The position numbers and the translations under genes were made by a program. Of a stretch of DNA of 64,000 bases, positions 1 through 11,134 are shown in pieces. Under the pieces are notes generated by a model. The model was given only the letters and a program-made list of their open reading frames with translations, was not told the origin of the DNA and searched no databases. Position 1 is the stretch's first letter. Each line of letters opens with the position of its first letter. The stretch comes from Orobanche coerulescens (taxonomy: Eukaryota; Streptophyta; Magnoliopsida; Lamiales; Orobanchaceae): assembly GCA_033398695.1 (NCBI GenBank), contig CM065803.1, positions 46,987,501 through 47,051,500 on the forward strand. The letters run 5' to 3'.

Positions 1-1481
1 ACTAAACCTCAATAATACCAACTTCAAATCCCCAAGAAGTGTTTCAAAACAACAAAACATCTCCAATACGATCAATAATCCGTTATGAATATCCAAAAAC
101 GTGATTATAACAACAATTAATCGGAAATCCCCAAATCCAACTCGATATTCAAAGTGTTCTTGAATAAATCTCTCAATAATCCAATGAATCCTTATACAAA
201 CTCATAATCATATACATATCCCTTCATATAACATGATTATAACGTCCAAAACATCATAAATCAACACAAAATCGAAATCCAAGGTGTTGAAGAAATTACC
301 TCTTGAAGATCCAACCACTACGATCCGAAGAACACGAGTTAAAACGAGTATCCAAGCTTCTCAAAGGAATGAAGATGATGAAGATTACACACTCAAGTGA
401 TTGATGATGATAACATCTCTCTCTCAACCCTCTCTCTCGGATGAAGAAGGAAAAAAGAAGAAGTGAGGAGAAATGACCTGGCCAAGTCATTAAATACTGC
501 CGGAAGTTACGGCCGTAACTCGGCCCTCTTACGGCCGTAACTTTCCAAGTCAACGGCCCTACGGCCGTAATCGCCAACTCAGACGGCCGTAACTCGGCTT
601 TCCCGAAAGCCCGCCGATGACTTACGGCCAGAATCGATCTGAGTTACGGCGTAACCCGCCTTCGTCAAAACATCCGTCGACACCCTTACGGCCGTAACCG
701 CACACCTTACGGCGAAACTCGATGATACGGCCGTATCCGGCCAAACTTACGGCGTAAGCCCTCTTCGCCGAAAACGACTGTGCACTGCACTGCAGACGGC
801 CAGAATCGCCAAGCCTTACGGCCGTACCTTCCTCGACTTACGGCCGTATGCCGCAACCCTTACGGCCGTAAGTCACCCTTGGTCGACAACACCCAAAATT
901 CACGAACACCACTTACGGCCGTATCTCACCTTCCTTACGGCCGTAACTCACCTTCGGCCAAAAGTGTCTCGGTAGCCTGCTGGACGCGCACGGCCGTAAC
1001 CGGCCAGCCTTACGGCCGTACTCGCCGACTTACGGCCGTACCACAAGACCTTACGGCCGTAAGTCCCTTTCGTCCAAATGGCACGAAAACACGAACCCTT
1101 GTTACGGCCGTAACCCAAAGTCCTTACGGCCGTAACTCGATGCTAGCCAAGTTGAAAATTCCGATAACTCCGATTCCTCGCTACGACTGATGAATGATCC
1201 GACATAACATACGAATGTGAAAATGAACAAGTCTAAAACAAGCCACCGATGAAGCCCCAGATATCGACTACCAATCACGATGAAAACAACAATACTCCGT
1301 CGGTCTCTAAACGGAGATGACATGCCGATCGGTAATCGATATACGATTACAACAAGCCAACGGTGAACACAAATGAATGAATCAAGAATGATGAGTGATT
1401 ATTAACGAGTGAGAAATCTTGAGTGACAATTACAATCGATAATTCTTGAATGAAAATGAATGAATTACAACCGGTATTACA
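1..1481 (-). repeat. Element A 3' LTR (partial)
   Basis: This matches the right LTR (about 7465-8946) nearly base for base and ends in attaca at 1481, so on the minus strand it starts TGTAAT. About 1.1 kb of its 3' part lies outside the window. It holds R/U5 sequence (1-470), a weak TATA-like stretch (TATTTAATG on the minus strand, near 488-496), a palindrome-rich U3 (505-1137) and a TGAATGA-rich U3 tip (1185-1481). Confidence 0.9.
505..1137. repeat. Palindrome array in element A U3 (ACGGCCGT clusters)
   Basis: By eye the octamer ACGGCCGT occurs about 17 times in 630 bp, usually inside the larger palindrome TTACGGCCGTAA, with 15-50 bp between copies. Degenerate versions such as ttacggccagaa and ttacggcgtaac lie between. 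On the minus strand the array lies upstream of the TATA-like site, the usual position of LTR enhancers. It is dense in CG and CCG/CGG sites and so a likely heavy methylation target. Its function is inferred only from position. Confidence 0.85.
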
Positions 1482-1515
1482 TACTCCCCCTTAAAAAGAG
1501 TTTCGTCCCGAAACT
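1482..1515 (-). promoter_or_regulatory. Element A polypurine tract and adjacent hairpin
   Basis: Beside the 3' LTR the minus strand carries a purine run ending in GGGGGAGTA, the plus-strand DNA primer site. Just upstream is an inverted repeat, 1499-1515, with arms AGTTTCG and CGAAACT and a 3-nt loop. The same hairpin lies at the same place in B, E, F and G. Confidence 0.85.
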
Positions 1516-1916
1516 AAGGGTCAAACAACTCGGGATAACTCCCCGCATACTATCCTCGGTTTCCCGGGTAGCTTCTTCGACTCGTGTCTAGACCATGAAT
1601 TTTAACCAAAGGAATAGTCTTATTCCTCAACCGTTTGATTCGCCGCTCTAAAACTCGAATAGACGTTCCTCATATGAATGATCGTCGGCGATATTGATTT
1701 CGTTAACCGGAGTATGTGACTCGGGTCGGCAACATACTTCCGTAATCGAGAGACATGAAACACGTTATGAATTCGGCTCAACGCCGGAGGTAAAGCCAAT
1801 CGATAAGCTAACTCGCCCACTCGATCCAAAATCTCAAACGGTCCAATGAATCTCGGACTCAACTTTCCCCTCTTCCCAAAACAGAAAATACCTCGACTCG
1901 GGGATACCTTGACCAA
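1504..1916 (-). pseudogene. pol: Element A integrase C-terminus (GPY/F) and chromodomain remnant
   Basis: The minus-strand ORF at 1620-1916 (98 aa) contains the GPY/F module (IGPFEILDRVGELAYRLALP) followed by HNVFHVSRLRKYVADPSHIL, the signature that follows integrase in Tekay/Del elements. Past its stop, another frame at 1504-1620 reads LRNKTIPLVKI and then residues resembling a chromodomain (EEAT, ETEDSM in split frames). Chromodomains direct integration to methylated-histone chromatin. The tail is split by at least one frameshift, so this copy cannot make the domain. Confidence 0.85.
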
Positions 1917-1956
1917 AACGTGGTCACCTGTCTCGAACTCTAGTGGTCGACGACGA

Positions 1957-2880
1957 TTATCTGCATAGATTTACGCCGACTCGAGTCATCAACATACGAC
2001 TCCTGATTAAAGCTACCTTCTCTCGGGCGGCTATAAGCATATCGGGCTCGGTGCCGATTGATTCTGACAAGTCATCCCAACACAAAGGAGACCAACAACG
2101 ACGACCGTACAAGGCCTCGTAAGGTGCCATCTTAATGGAAGCATGCCAGCTATTATTATACGTGAACTCGATCAATGGTAGTTGGGCTTCCCAATCGTCC
2201 TTCCAATCGAGGACGCATGCCCTCAACATGTCCTCTAATGTCTGAATAGTCCTCTCTGATTGCCGTCTGACCGAGGATGAAAAGCAGATCGAGATTGAGT
2301 GAGTTCCCATAGCACGATGAATCGATTTCCAAAATGAGACACAAATCGTCGTCACGATCGGAAACGATACTCTTAGGAGTACCATGAAGTCTCGACTATC
2401 TCTTTGATGAACAATCGAGCCGTCTCTCGGGACCCCACGTATCCTTGATCTCAAGGAAATGAGCTGATTTAGTTAAGCGATCCACAATCACCTGAGATCG
2501 TATTCATGCCACGGCGACTGGCGGCAAACTCGTGATGAAGTCCATAGAAATGTCTTCCCACTTCCACTCCGGAATAGGGAGAGGTTTCAGCATACCCGCC
2601 GTCGGCCGATGTTCAATCTTAACTTGTTGTGAGTTAAGCATCTCAAACAAATTCTGCGACTTCTCGCTTCATATTACTCCACCGGTAATTACATTTCAAG
2701 TCCTTGTACATCTTGCTGGACCGGATGAACAGAATAAGGGGTAGCATGAGCTTCTCTCAAAATCGAGTTTTTCAACTCGTCATTCGCGATACGCACAACC
2801 GATTCTTAAATCTCAAAAGTCCATCCTCGTGGACCACGAATCCAAGGGCTTTCCCGAGCCACATCCTCACGGATGCGCAA
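1957..2880 (-). pseudogene. pol: Element A integrase core remnant
   Basis: On the minus strand, 2530-2620 reads [20 protein letters not shown], which contains the first catalytic Asp (MDF). The ORF at 1957-2454 contains QSERTIQTLEDMLRACVLD with the catalytic Glu, then FTYNNSWHASIKMAPYEALY, typical of plant gypsy integrases. The zinc-binding N-terminus at about 2640-2880 is badly scrambled. The middle Asp region is not readable in one frame. The segments are in different frames, so the gene is dead as written. Confidence 0.85.
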
Positions 2881-2903
2881 CAATGAAGGGTCCGAACTCG
2901 ATT

Positions 2904-3483
2904 CTATCCGATTACCTCCTCGAGTGACGATGAAATCTCTAACATACAAAGTCGTCCCGAACTGTTGAAGCCGGACCTCGATCTCGGGTCTAAGGAATTC
3001 CGCTGAAGTTCCTTCTGAACTGTTAGACGAGCAAGCATCTGCTCCTGAACGGACTTGCGACTCAAGGCGTCGGCGACAACGTTCGCCTTGCCCGGGTGGT
3101 AAAGGATCTCGATATCGTAATCTTTGATTACTTCTAACCACCGTCTCTGTCGCATATTTAACTCCTTCTGAGTAAATATATACTTTAAACTCTTATGATC
3201 GGTGAATATCGATGGTAACGCCATAAAGATAATGACGCCATATTTTCAAAGCGAACACCACTACCGCTAGCTCCGTGTCGTGGGTCGGATAATTAACCTC
3301 GTAAGGTCTCAATTGCCGTGAAGCATAAGCAATAACCTTTCCGTTCGCATGAGCACACATCCGAGACCTGCCGGACGCATCACTATAAACCACAAATCCC
3401 TCCGTCCCTGCGGCAAGGAAAGTACAGTCTGTCATTAACTTGACTCTTGAGTTCCTCAAAACTCGCGACACGCGTCGGACCAC
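2904..3483 (-). pseudogene. pol: Element A RNase H remnant
   Basis: Two overlapping minus-strand ORFs in different frames give the RNase H domain. 3193-3483 reads [10 protein letters not shown] (first catalytic Asp) and [20 protein letters not shown], then [20 protein letters not shown] with the catalytic Glu. 2904-3224 continues [20 protein letters not shown] and [16 protein letters not shown] frameshift near 3200-3224 separates them. The domain degrades the RNA of the RNA-DNA hybrid during reverse transcription. Confidence 0.9.
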
Positions 3484-4300
3484 GTGTATTTCTTATCCTT
3501 TCGCAAAAGGTTCGTCAATGGTTGAGCAATTTTGGAAAATCCTTCCACAAATCGCCGATAATAACCCACTAATCCGAGGAAACTCCGGATTTCCTTAACA
3601 TTCTTCGGAGGTAACCAATCTCGAATAGCCTCCATCTTCTGAGGGTCGACACGAACTCCGTCTGATGAAATTACATGTCCGAGAAAAGTCACTTCGGACA
3701 TCCAGAACTCGCACTTGGAAAACTTTCCAAAAAGTTGCTCTCGTCTCAACACGTCGAGAACCTGATGAAGATGAACCTCGTGATCCTCTCGGCTACGAGA
3801 ATAAATCAAAATATCGTCGATGAAGACAACAACAAACTGATCCAAAAAGTCGATGAAAACCCGATTCATCAATTCCATGAATACCACAGGTGTAATATTT
3901 AGCCCGAACGGCATAACTACGAACTCATAATGACCATAGCGTGTATGAAACGCTGCCCTCGCGATATCCGACTTTCGAATCCGCAACTGGTGATATCCAG
4001 ATCTTAAGTCGATCCTGGGAAATACCGAGGCTCCCGAAGTTGATCTAAAAGATCATCAATACGGGGTAAAGGATACTACTCTTGATCATCACCTGTTCAA
4101 CTCCTGGTAATCGATACACCAGCGAAAAGAACTATCATTCTTCTTGACAAACAGCACTGGTGCTCCCCACGGGGACGTAATCGGTCGGAGATAACCTTTC
4201 TCGAACTACTCCTCAAGTTGAATCTTCAACTCCTGCATTCAGTCGGGGGCCATCCGATCTGATGCCTTCAATAAAGGGGACGTACCGGCTCCAACTCACT
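3456..4300 (-). pseudogene. pol: Element A reverse transcriptase remnant
   Basis: The ORF at 3456-3986 (176 aa) carries [13 protein letters not shown], then the catalytic [10 protein letters not shown] (FIDD form of YxDD), [15 protein letters not shown] and [20 protein letters not shown], all hallmarks of Ty3/gypsy RT and its connection domain. The N-terminal part at 4130-4300 is recognisable in pieces ([16 protein letters not shown]) but frameshifted and stopped. Between them (about 3990-4130) the fingers region is scrambled. Confidence 0.92.
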
Positions 4301-4381
4301 CCTGAATTCCCCTACTCTATGTGAAGGCAACCAGATAACTCGTCTGGAAATACTTCGTCAATCGATGACAATGATACCACG

Positions 4382-4790
4382 AATGATTGAACATTTCGAT
4401 TGCCCTAGAATGGTCAATCGATAAAAAGAGATACCAATACTGATTGAAAAACTCGCTTGCCTTAGAAAGGCCAATTGATGAAGATGATATAATGAATGTT
4501 TGAATAACTCGATTGCCCTAGAAAGGCCAATCGATGAAAATGATACAAAGAATGATTGAATAACTCGATTGCCTTAGAAAGGCCAATCGATGAAAATGAT
4601 ACAATGAATGATTGAATGACTCGATTGCCTTAGAAAGGCCAATCGATGAAAATGATACAATGAATGATTGAATGACTCGATTGCCTTAGAAAGGCCAATC
4701 GATGAAAATGATACAATGAATGATTGAATGACTCGATTGTCTTAGAAAAGCCAATCGATGGAAATGATACAATGAATGATTGAATAGTTC
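4382..4790. repeat. 56-bp tandem repeat, about 7 copies
   Basis: Units start at 4382, 4438, 4494, 4550, 4606, 4662 and 4718, exactly 56 bp apart, with a partial eighth from 4774. Each has gaatgattgaatgactcgat followed by tgccttagaaaggccaatcg. The three or four central units are almost identical, so expansion was recent. Each unit carries CGATTG...CAATCG arms, that is, a possible hairpin. The array lies where the protease/early RT coding should be. Diverged units of the same family occur in the LTRs of element G. Confidence 0.92.
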
Positions 4791-5083
4791 GATCGCGGAA
4801 TTGCTCTGCTTACGTCATAATAATACTTCTTCTGGAACAACGGGGATTACTTCCTTGAAGCATACATTCGACAACCAACGACGGAAAGATAGTGACCAAA
4901 CGCTAAAAAACACTGAAGATAGAATCAAGACGGTTAAACCAACTAATACCGAAAATTCCATCGTCCTAAGATAAATTCACCACGATTAGATCCATCAACC
5001 AATCGCGGTCATTAAGTAGGACTATCCCGAAATAAGTCTATTCAAGCATGATTCGAAAATGAATGAATGCGGTGTACCAAAGA
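4791..5083 (-). pseudogene. pol: Probable protease-region remnant of element A
   Basis: This stretch lies between gag and the tandem repeat, where protease is expected. On the minus strand one short piece resembles the conserved LILG-DW segment after the protease active site (near 4950-4975), but no D[ST]GA motif is visible and no long frame is open. The assignment rests mostly on position. Confidence 0.35.
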
Positions 5084-5848
5084 TCAAAAGGTACACACAA
5101 GTTGAAATAAAATTACGAGTATACAAATCGTTCGGACCATGGATCGTCGACCCTCCTCATCATATGAATCAGGACTTGCTTGGTCCCCGAACCGACGCTC
5201 CGTCTCGATAAATACGGGCTCCAACTCTATTTGCTTCCATTGCCTTAAGCAGCGATGACAAGGCGATCGATTCAAATCTTTGGTTGCTTGGGGCTCGAGA
5301 TGCCGGAGCCGACTTGGAGTCCTTTCGGCAAAAACGGGCCTTATGTCCAAAATTCCCACAATTATAGCACGTGATAGATCGCCTCGGACACTTGGTGCCG
5401 ACATGACCAAGATCCCCACGGTTATAACGGTGATGGCGAATTGACCGCTCGTGGCGAGATCCCGCACGATTATGCGCCGTAGGAGGTCGCCGTAAACGAT
5501 AGGACTCACACGAGGCTTCTTGAAGGTTGGTGACCGCCTTGGATTGATTACGCTTCGTTGATTTCTTGCCGACAAATGAAGGTTGTTGTTCAAAGACTTT
5601 CCTTAGCGGTGGCTCATACGGGAGAGTTCTCTCGATTAATCCGGTCAGTGGCGCAATGATGATTGAGCAACCGCACATGGGTCATCATGGCACATAAAAG
5701 TGAGTGGATCAACCCGAATATCTTCCGATCGAGCGAGTCTGGGCACGATTTCCCGGCAATGAGTGTTTATTTCTCGAGTTTGGTCCGCACTTGTCTCTCC
5801 CGTGCATCTCTCGATGCCTCTCTCCATACCGAAGTAGGAAGGTCGCAT
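5084..5848 (-). pseudogene. gag: Element A Gag C-terminal remnant with zinc knuckle
   Basis: The minus-strand ORF 5169-5678 (169 aa) is basic and contains CYNCGNFGHKARFC (CX2CX4HX4C, residues 104-117, 5328-5369). Just before it, YNRGDLGHVGTKC looks like a first knuckle in which both leading Cys are now Arg. The capsid part is mostly missing: only fragments such as 5645-5848 precede it, so the gag is internally deleted. Gag binds and packages the element RNA. Confidence 0.8.
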
Positions 5849-6305
5849 AATGATTATATTTCCCGCATGATTAACACGTTATGATTTTGTCATGAGATGA
5901 TGAAAATGAGTATACATGCTCTAACTTAGTGATTATATGAATGATTTACTGAAGTTACATGATTATCTGATGAAATTCTTGAAATGATTATCTTGAATAA
6001 CTTAACAAGATTGATAATATGATCTTCCAGATTGACAACTGAGTAATGAAATGAATTGAGTGATTAATGAGTTAACATGATTGTCCTAATCACAATGAAT
6101 GATGATGTTTGAGGATTGTTAATTGATGAATGATGAATGAATGACTATTGCCACAAATTATACCATGGCGTTAGAAATCTTACAGTTCTTCTGGTCTGAT
6201 TGGCTCGGCATTTGCACAGGTCACACGTGACGCGAAAGTCCAATGATAGCTGATGACGATGATTTCAAATAAGACATGACTCGGAAGGTAGTATTCAAAA
6301 CCACT
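5849..6305 (-). other. Element A untranslated leader
   Basis: No coding sequence is visible. The stretch is AT-rich, dominated by TGAATGA/TGATTA-type low-complexity runs, and lies between the PBS and the gag remnant. Confidence 0.6.
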
Positions 6306-6316
6306 CTCTGATACCA
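6306..6316 (-). promoter_or_regulatory. Primer binding site of element A
   Basis: The minus strand reads TGGTATCAGAG, an 11-base match to the complement of the plant initiator tRNA-Met 3' end (TGGTATCAGAGC). It lies 4 bases from the LTR end. Confidence 0.93.
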
Positions 6317-6320
6317 ACTC

Positions 6321-8946
6321 TGTAACACCCCAAACTAGGCGGATATTACAGTGCCGTAGATCCCCAACTGGGACCCACCAGGCAAATGAGAATGAATGAA
6401 TTACACAATATAAATGTAGTACCGAACTACATTACAACAATAATTACTCCGATGAGGAGTTTAGTTACAACACACCAGGACAATACCGAATACTAGTATA
6501 TTTTATATGAAGATAAAATACACAACACTGAATGAAACGGAGTATTCAAGTGAAAGTCTGCAGCGGAAAAATAAAAGACAATAACATGAATAACTGAAAG
6601 ATCGGGGCCCCCTACTAGTATCACTAGGACTCCTCGACATCAACATGCTATTCCCGTGCGTTTGCCTTGCCATGACCTGAAAAACAAAATCCCCAAACGG
6701 GGTCAGTTAAACAGAACAACAATCCTCAAGGGTTGAAAATACACAATTATGATTAACTGAAGTTATGAAATATTCTTAGCTATGAATTACGCTGGAGAGG
6801 AGTATCATAGTACGCCCGTAATGTTCTGTGTGAGTGTACAACACCCGTCCGTGTACCTAATTAGTCTCACGGTGTAACGCTTTCCCGTGTGCACGGTCTA
6901 ATGTATCGGTGAACCCAATACAATAACCATCGTGTGCCCGACTAAAAATTCCACACAGCCACACCCGGCCACGCAATATGAACCCAGAAGGTCATATGAA
7001 CGAGAATGACCGTAATGAATATCAATGAATAAGTAATAATCTGACAAAGTCAAGAATGACTCACCGAGATGAGAGTAATAATGAAATGAATGATAGCTCA
7101 ACGAAAAGATTGGAACCGTCGTTCCTTATGACTGAAGTGATTAATTGACAATAACAAGTTTTAATATGATTAATACAATGATGAATGAGTTATGATTATG
7201 AATGATCAACAACAAAAGGTATGAATATCCTTTTAACCGAGTAAGAATTAACTTACACAACAACGATGAAGAATGTCCGTCCACGAACAACGTCCTAACC
7301 AAGATACCGGTCACTCGAACAACCTTAATTTAATACAATTGCCAACAATCCGATCAATAACGAATTAAACACGAATATAACGAACTCAAGACGTCGATAC
7401 GATTAAACCAAGTTCATTGGGGCATTATATCGAACACTTTGAGGCCAACTTTGATTGATTACCACTAAACCTCAATAATACCAACTTCAAATCCCCAACA
7501 AGTGTTTCAAAACAACAAAACATCTCCAATACGATCAATAATCCGTTATGAATATCCAAAAACGTGATTATAACAACAATTAATCGGAAATCCCCAAATC
7601 CAACTCGATATTCAAAGTGTTCTTGAATAAATCTCTCAATAATCCAATGAATCCTTATACAAACTCATAATCATATACATATCCCTTCATATAACATGAT
7701 TATAACGTCCAAAACATCATAACTCAACACAAAATCGAAATCCAAGGTGTTGAAGAAATTACCTCTTGAAGATCCAACCACTACGATCCGAAGAACACGA
7801 GTTAAAACGAGTATCCAAGCTTCTCAAAGGAATGAAGATGATGAAGATTACACACTCAAGTGATTGATGATGATAACATCTCTCTCTCAACCCTCTCTCT
7901 CGGATGAAGAAGGAAAAAAGAAGAAGTGAGGAGTAATGACCCGCCAAGTCATTAAATCACGGAAGTTACGGCCGTAACTCGGCCCTCTTACGGCCGTAAC
8001 TTTCAAGTCAACGGCCCTACGGCCAGAATCGCCAACTCACGGCCGTAACTCGCTTCGTCCGAAAGCTCGCCGACAGACTTACGGCCAGAACCGATCCCCG
8101 AGTTACGGCGTAACCCGCCTTCGCCAAAACATCCGTCGACACCCTTACGGCCGTAACCGCACACCTTACGGCCGAAACTCGATGATACGGCCGTATTCGG
8201 CCAAACTTACGGGCGTAAGCCCTCTTCGTCCGAAAACGACTGTGCACTGCCGCGTGCAGACGGCCAGAATCCCAAGCCTTACGGCCGTACCTTCCTCGAC
8301 TTACGGCCGTATGCCGCAACCCTTACGGCCGTAAGTCACCCTTGGTCGACAACACCCAAAATTCACGAACACCACTTACGGCCGTATCTCACCTTCCTTA
8401 CGGCCGTAACTCACCTTCGCCAAAAATGTCTCGGTAGCCTGGCCGACGCCAGACGGCCAGAATCGCCAGCCTTTACGGCCGCATTTCGACTTACGGCCGT
8501 ACCACAAGACCTTACGGCCGTAAGTCCCTTTCGTCCCAAATGGCACGAAAACGCGAACCCTTGTTACGGCCGTAACCCAAAGTCCTTACGGCCGTAACTC
8601 GATGCTGGCCAAGTTGAAAATTCCGATAACTCCGATTCCTCGCTACGACTGATGAATGATCCGACATAACATACGAATGTGAAAATGAACAAGTCTAAAA
8701 CAAGCCACCGATGAAGCCCCCAGTATACGACTACCAATCACGATGAAAACAACAATACTCCCGTCGGTCTCTAAACGGAGATGACATGCCGATCAGAATC
8801 GATATACGATTACAACAAGCCAACAGTGAACACAAATGAATGAATCAAGAATGATGAGTGATTATTAATGAGTGAGAAATACTGAGTGACAATTACAGAC
8901 TGATAATTACTGAATGAAAATGAATGAATTACAACCGGGTATTACA
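6321..8946 (-). repeat. Element A 5' LTR
   Basis: It runs from tgtaacaccc at 6321 to attaca at 8946 (2626 bp). On the minus strand it begins TGTAAT and ends GTTACA. The palindrome array is at 7966-8602 (about 14 ACGGCCGT copies against about 17 in the other LTR). The two LTRs differ mainly by short indels within this array and at CAG/CTG sites. Confidence 0.93.
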
Positions 8947-8951
8947 TTTAA

Positions 8952-9030
8952 CATATAAATATATATACATATATAAAACTAGATATATATATATATATAT
9001 ACATACACACGTATATATATATACACACAT
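8952..9030. repeat. AT/ATAC microsatellite
   Basis: A low-complexity run of (at)n, (atac)n and (ac)n units directly beside the element A insertion point, within LTR D. Confidence 0.8.
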
Positions 9031-9677
9031 TTATACATCCGTATAAATTCATACACTTCGACAACAATGATTTCACGCAGTTACAATTCGTATATCAAGG
9101 TACTTGCCTTGGAAATCTCTCACGAATACTTCAGAAAATGCGGTTGATTGGAGAAATCCGGAACTCCAATGAAAACGGCGATCGGAAAGGCTCAACACTA
9201 TATTTTTGTGGGGAATTCGTCCCTAGTATCCTATCATCAAATAAACAACAAATCACACGAGGAAAACATCGCAAAACGACCAATTTTCTCTCTGCGGCAT
9301 TTTCCCGGACACCTTGAAGGCGTCAAACGAAAGTTCATATAAATGACGAATCGGAAATGGTAAAACCGTGGAAAGATGATGAAAATGATAGAATACTACT
9401 TAATCTACAATTATCCATCAGAAATATGAGTTAAAACGATCAAATCGGACAAAATCAACTAAAACCCCCAAAACTAGATTTCTAGAAAATCTGACCTGAT
9501 TCGGTAGATCGGAGGGGGTTATAGGATGGATGATTGACGATATGAACTCCAAAACTTCATGGATTGATTGTCCAACAACATCTCTCCATGATTTACCAAG
9601 CTCCAGCCGCGGAAGAGAAGAAAACCGAGTGAAAAATGGCTGAAGAAAACGTCTGCAGGCCATAAATAGATCGCATG

Positions 9678-9911
9678 TCTGTGCGCTGCTGGGCCGAGTG
9701 TGCCGCCACAGCCCAAAAATGGCTCCTGGTCGGCGGCAGCCGCGGCTCGGCCGAGTGTGCCGCGGCACCCGTCTGTCAGTTTGGCCGAAAAATGCCACAG
9801 AGTGTGCCGCGGCCCGGCACTGCCGCGGCCCACTTGATCGCCGGCTAGAAATCGCCGAAACCGCCGCCGTGACTCGGCCAGAAGATGCCGAGCACTACCG
9901 GCCGTGACTCG
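9678..9911. repeat. GC-rich palindrome cluster in LTR D U3
   Basis: It contains the perfect palindrome CTCGGCCGAG (9746-9755), several GCCGCGGC palindromes, and repeated cgagtgtgccgc units. It lies at the same place, upstream of the TATA-like site, as the arrays in A, F and G. Confidence 0.7.
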
Positions 9912-10066
9912 TGTAATATCCGGATTTATTGCGGTGTATTTCATATGTATTCAAATCATGTATTATTCGGATTGATGGTTTTGATTATCAGAATATGATA
10001 TTTCGTGCATTGACATCATTGTACATAAGTATAGAAACTTGCAAAATTGTTCAAGCAATCTCGTGA

Positions 10067-10293
10067 TAGCGCACGCTAAGAATGTATCTTAACGCGCGCT
10101 ATCGAGCCATCATTAGCGCACGCTATGCAGGTATGAGTAACGTGCGCTAAGGACTCAATTATTGAGCGGGACAGCTAGCTCATGCGCCAGCGGGACATGG
10201 GTCCGGATAAGATTCCCGCTGACGCACCCGGACAAATTATGAAGTCAACCATTATTAGCGCACGCTAAGGGATGCTTAGTAGCGTGCGCTAAC
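10067..10293. repeat. TAGCG..CGCTA motif cluster in B U3
   Basis: Six copies of the near-palindrome TAGCG(CA/TG/CG)CGCTA lie just upstream of the TATA box. Both orientations of the central dinucleotide occur. The 3' LTR (21808-22030) and both LTRs of E have equivalents. Confidence 0.85.
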
Positions 10294-10313
10294 TTGTCAA
10301 TAATGCAGAATAT

Positions 10314-10320
10314 TATAAAT
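10314..10320 (+). promoter_or_regulatory. TATA box of element B 5' LTR
   Basis: TATAAAT, followed by GGGACAAC, directly downstream of the U3 motif cluster. The 3' LTR has the same site at 22052-22058. The start of transcription is expected about 30 bp downstream. Confidence 0.75.
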
Positions 10321-11134
10321 GGGACAACAACCGCTTGGGCTTTCATTTCCTTCGTCTATACTTCATCTTTGAGAGTCCAGAGCAAGAATCTCCCTTCTAA
10401 ACACTTAGAACATTTATGAGTGATCATTGAATGATTGAGTATCACTTGTGAGTGATCATTGAAGAGAAGTAACACCTTGAGGGGCACATAACCAACCGAG
10501 TCGGATTACACCTTGTGGTTCAGTTGATTTCGCATATTAAGGTATGTTCAACCTATCACCAGTCTTAGATTTGGATTTCCAATGGGTATGATGATCATGT
10601 TAACGAGTTATTGAATTTCATTAGTGAATTATTTCAACAACTTCATGTTTAGAAGATTGGGATGTCTACAATTACGATATTATTGTTGGAACCTTGAAGT
10701 TGGAATCCTAGTACTTCAAATGATGAGAGAAATATTCGGAAGTTAACAATCCATATGATTTATATTATCTTTGTGATCATGATTTGGAAAAGATATTGTA
10801 AGAACTTAAAGGAAGAATCATCTTAGGATATATTCTTTCGTATAAGTCAGAATTGTTAGTTCACCTCAAGATGAAGTCTGAATATGTATAATGATAGTAG
10901 CATCTAATACATCAACCGGAGATCACCAACTTTGCATGAGAATTGTAATCAAGATGGATTATGGTGTCATGATGATTATACGTATATTTGCATCTTGAAA
11001 TTGATATCATCCTGGAGATCATTCATAAGAGTAAGAACTTGGTATTCATGGAAGTAACATGAATTATCACGAAGGATTTCATTGTTTCGAACATGGCAAG
11101 AAACAGCATCGTCAAAGAAGAAATCGCCATGCGA

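Larger units (their letters stand above)
1..8946 (-). mobile_element. Element A: Ty3/gypsy Tekay/Del-type chromovirus, 3' LTR cut by window edge
   Basis: Two copies of one long LTR flank an internal region read on the minus strand. The right copy (5' LTR) spans 6321-8946 and the left copy (3' LTR) ends at 1481, starting before the window. The internal part (1482-6320) has, in minus-strand order, a PBS for initiator tRNA-Met, a gag remnant with a zinc knuckle, RT, RNase H, integrase, a GPY/F motif and a chromodomain-like tail, then a polypurine tract. That order and the chromodomain place it in the Tekay/Del chromoviruses. The coding region is broken by many frameshifts, and the protease position is largely taken by a 56-bp tandem repeat. 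The 5 bases after the right LTR are tttaa; the matching TSD lies outside the window. Confidence 0.93.
8947..9911 (-). repeat. LTR D, first half (split by element B)
   Basis: The sequence from about 9100 parallels the LTRs of element F (tacttgccttg, then the Ala/Pro-codon-like GC-rich part, then gaaaaacgtctgcagg), but is well diverged. It stops at 9911 with actcg and resumes after element B at 24005 with the same actcg. On the minus strand ctatttatggcc near 9661-9672 is TATA-like. The start of this LTR is not in the window because element A sits at its left. Confidence 0.8.

Noticed and set aside
780..1190. Open plus-strand frame of 136 codons
   Set aside because: It is the translation of the U3 palindrome array (repeated LTAV/YGR words); it has no start context or domain.
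4382..4790. CRISPR-like array
   Set aside because: Units are head-to-tail without unique spacers, in a plant retrotransposon; it is a minisatellite.
8947..8951. TSD for element A (tttaa)
   Set aside because: Cannot be confirmed because the other end of A is outside the window; kept only as a note.
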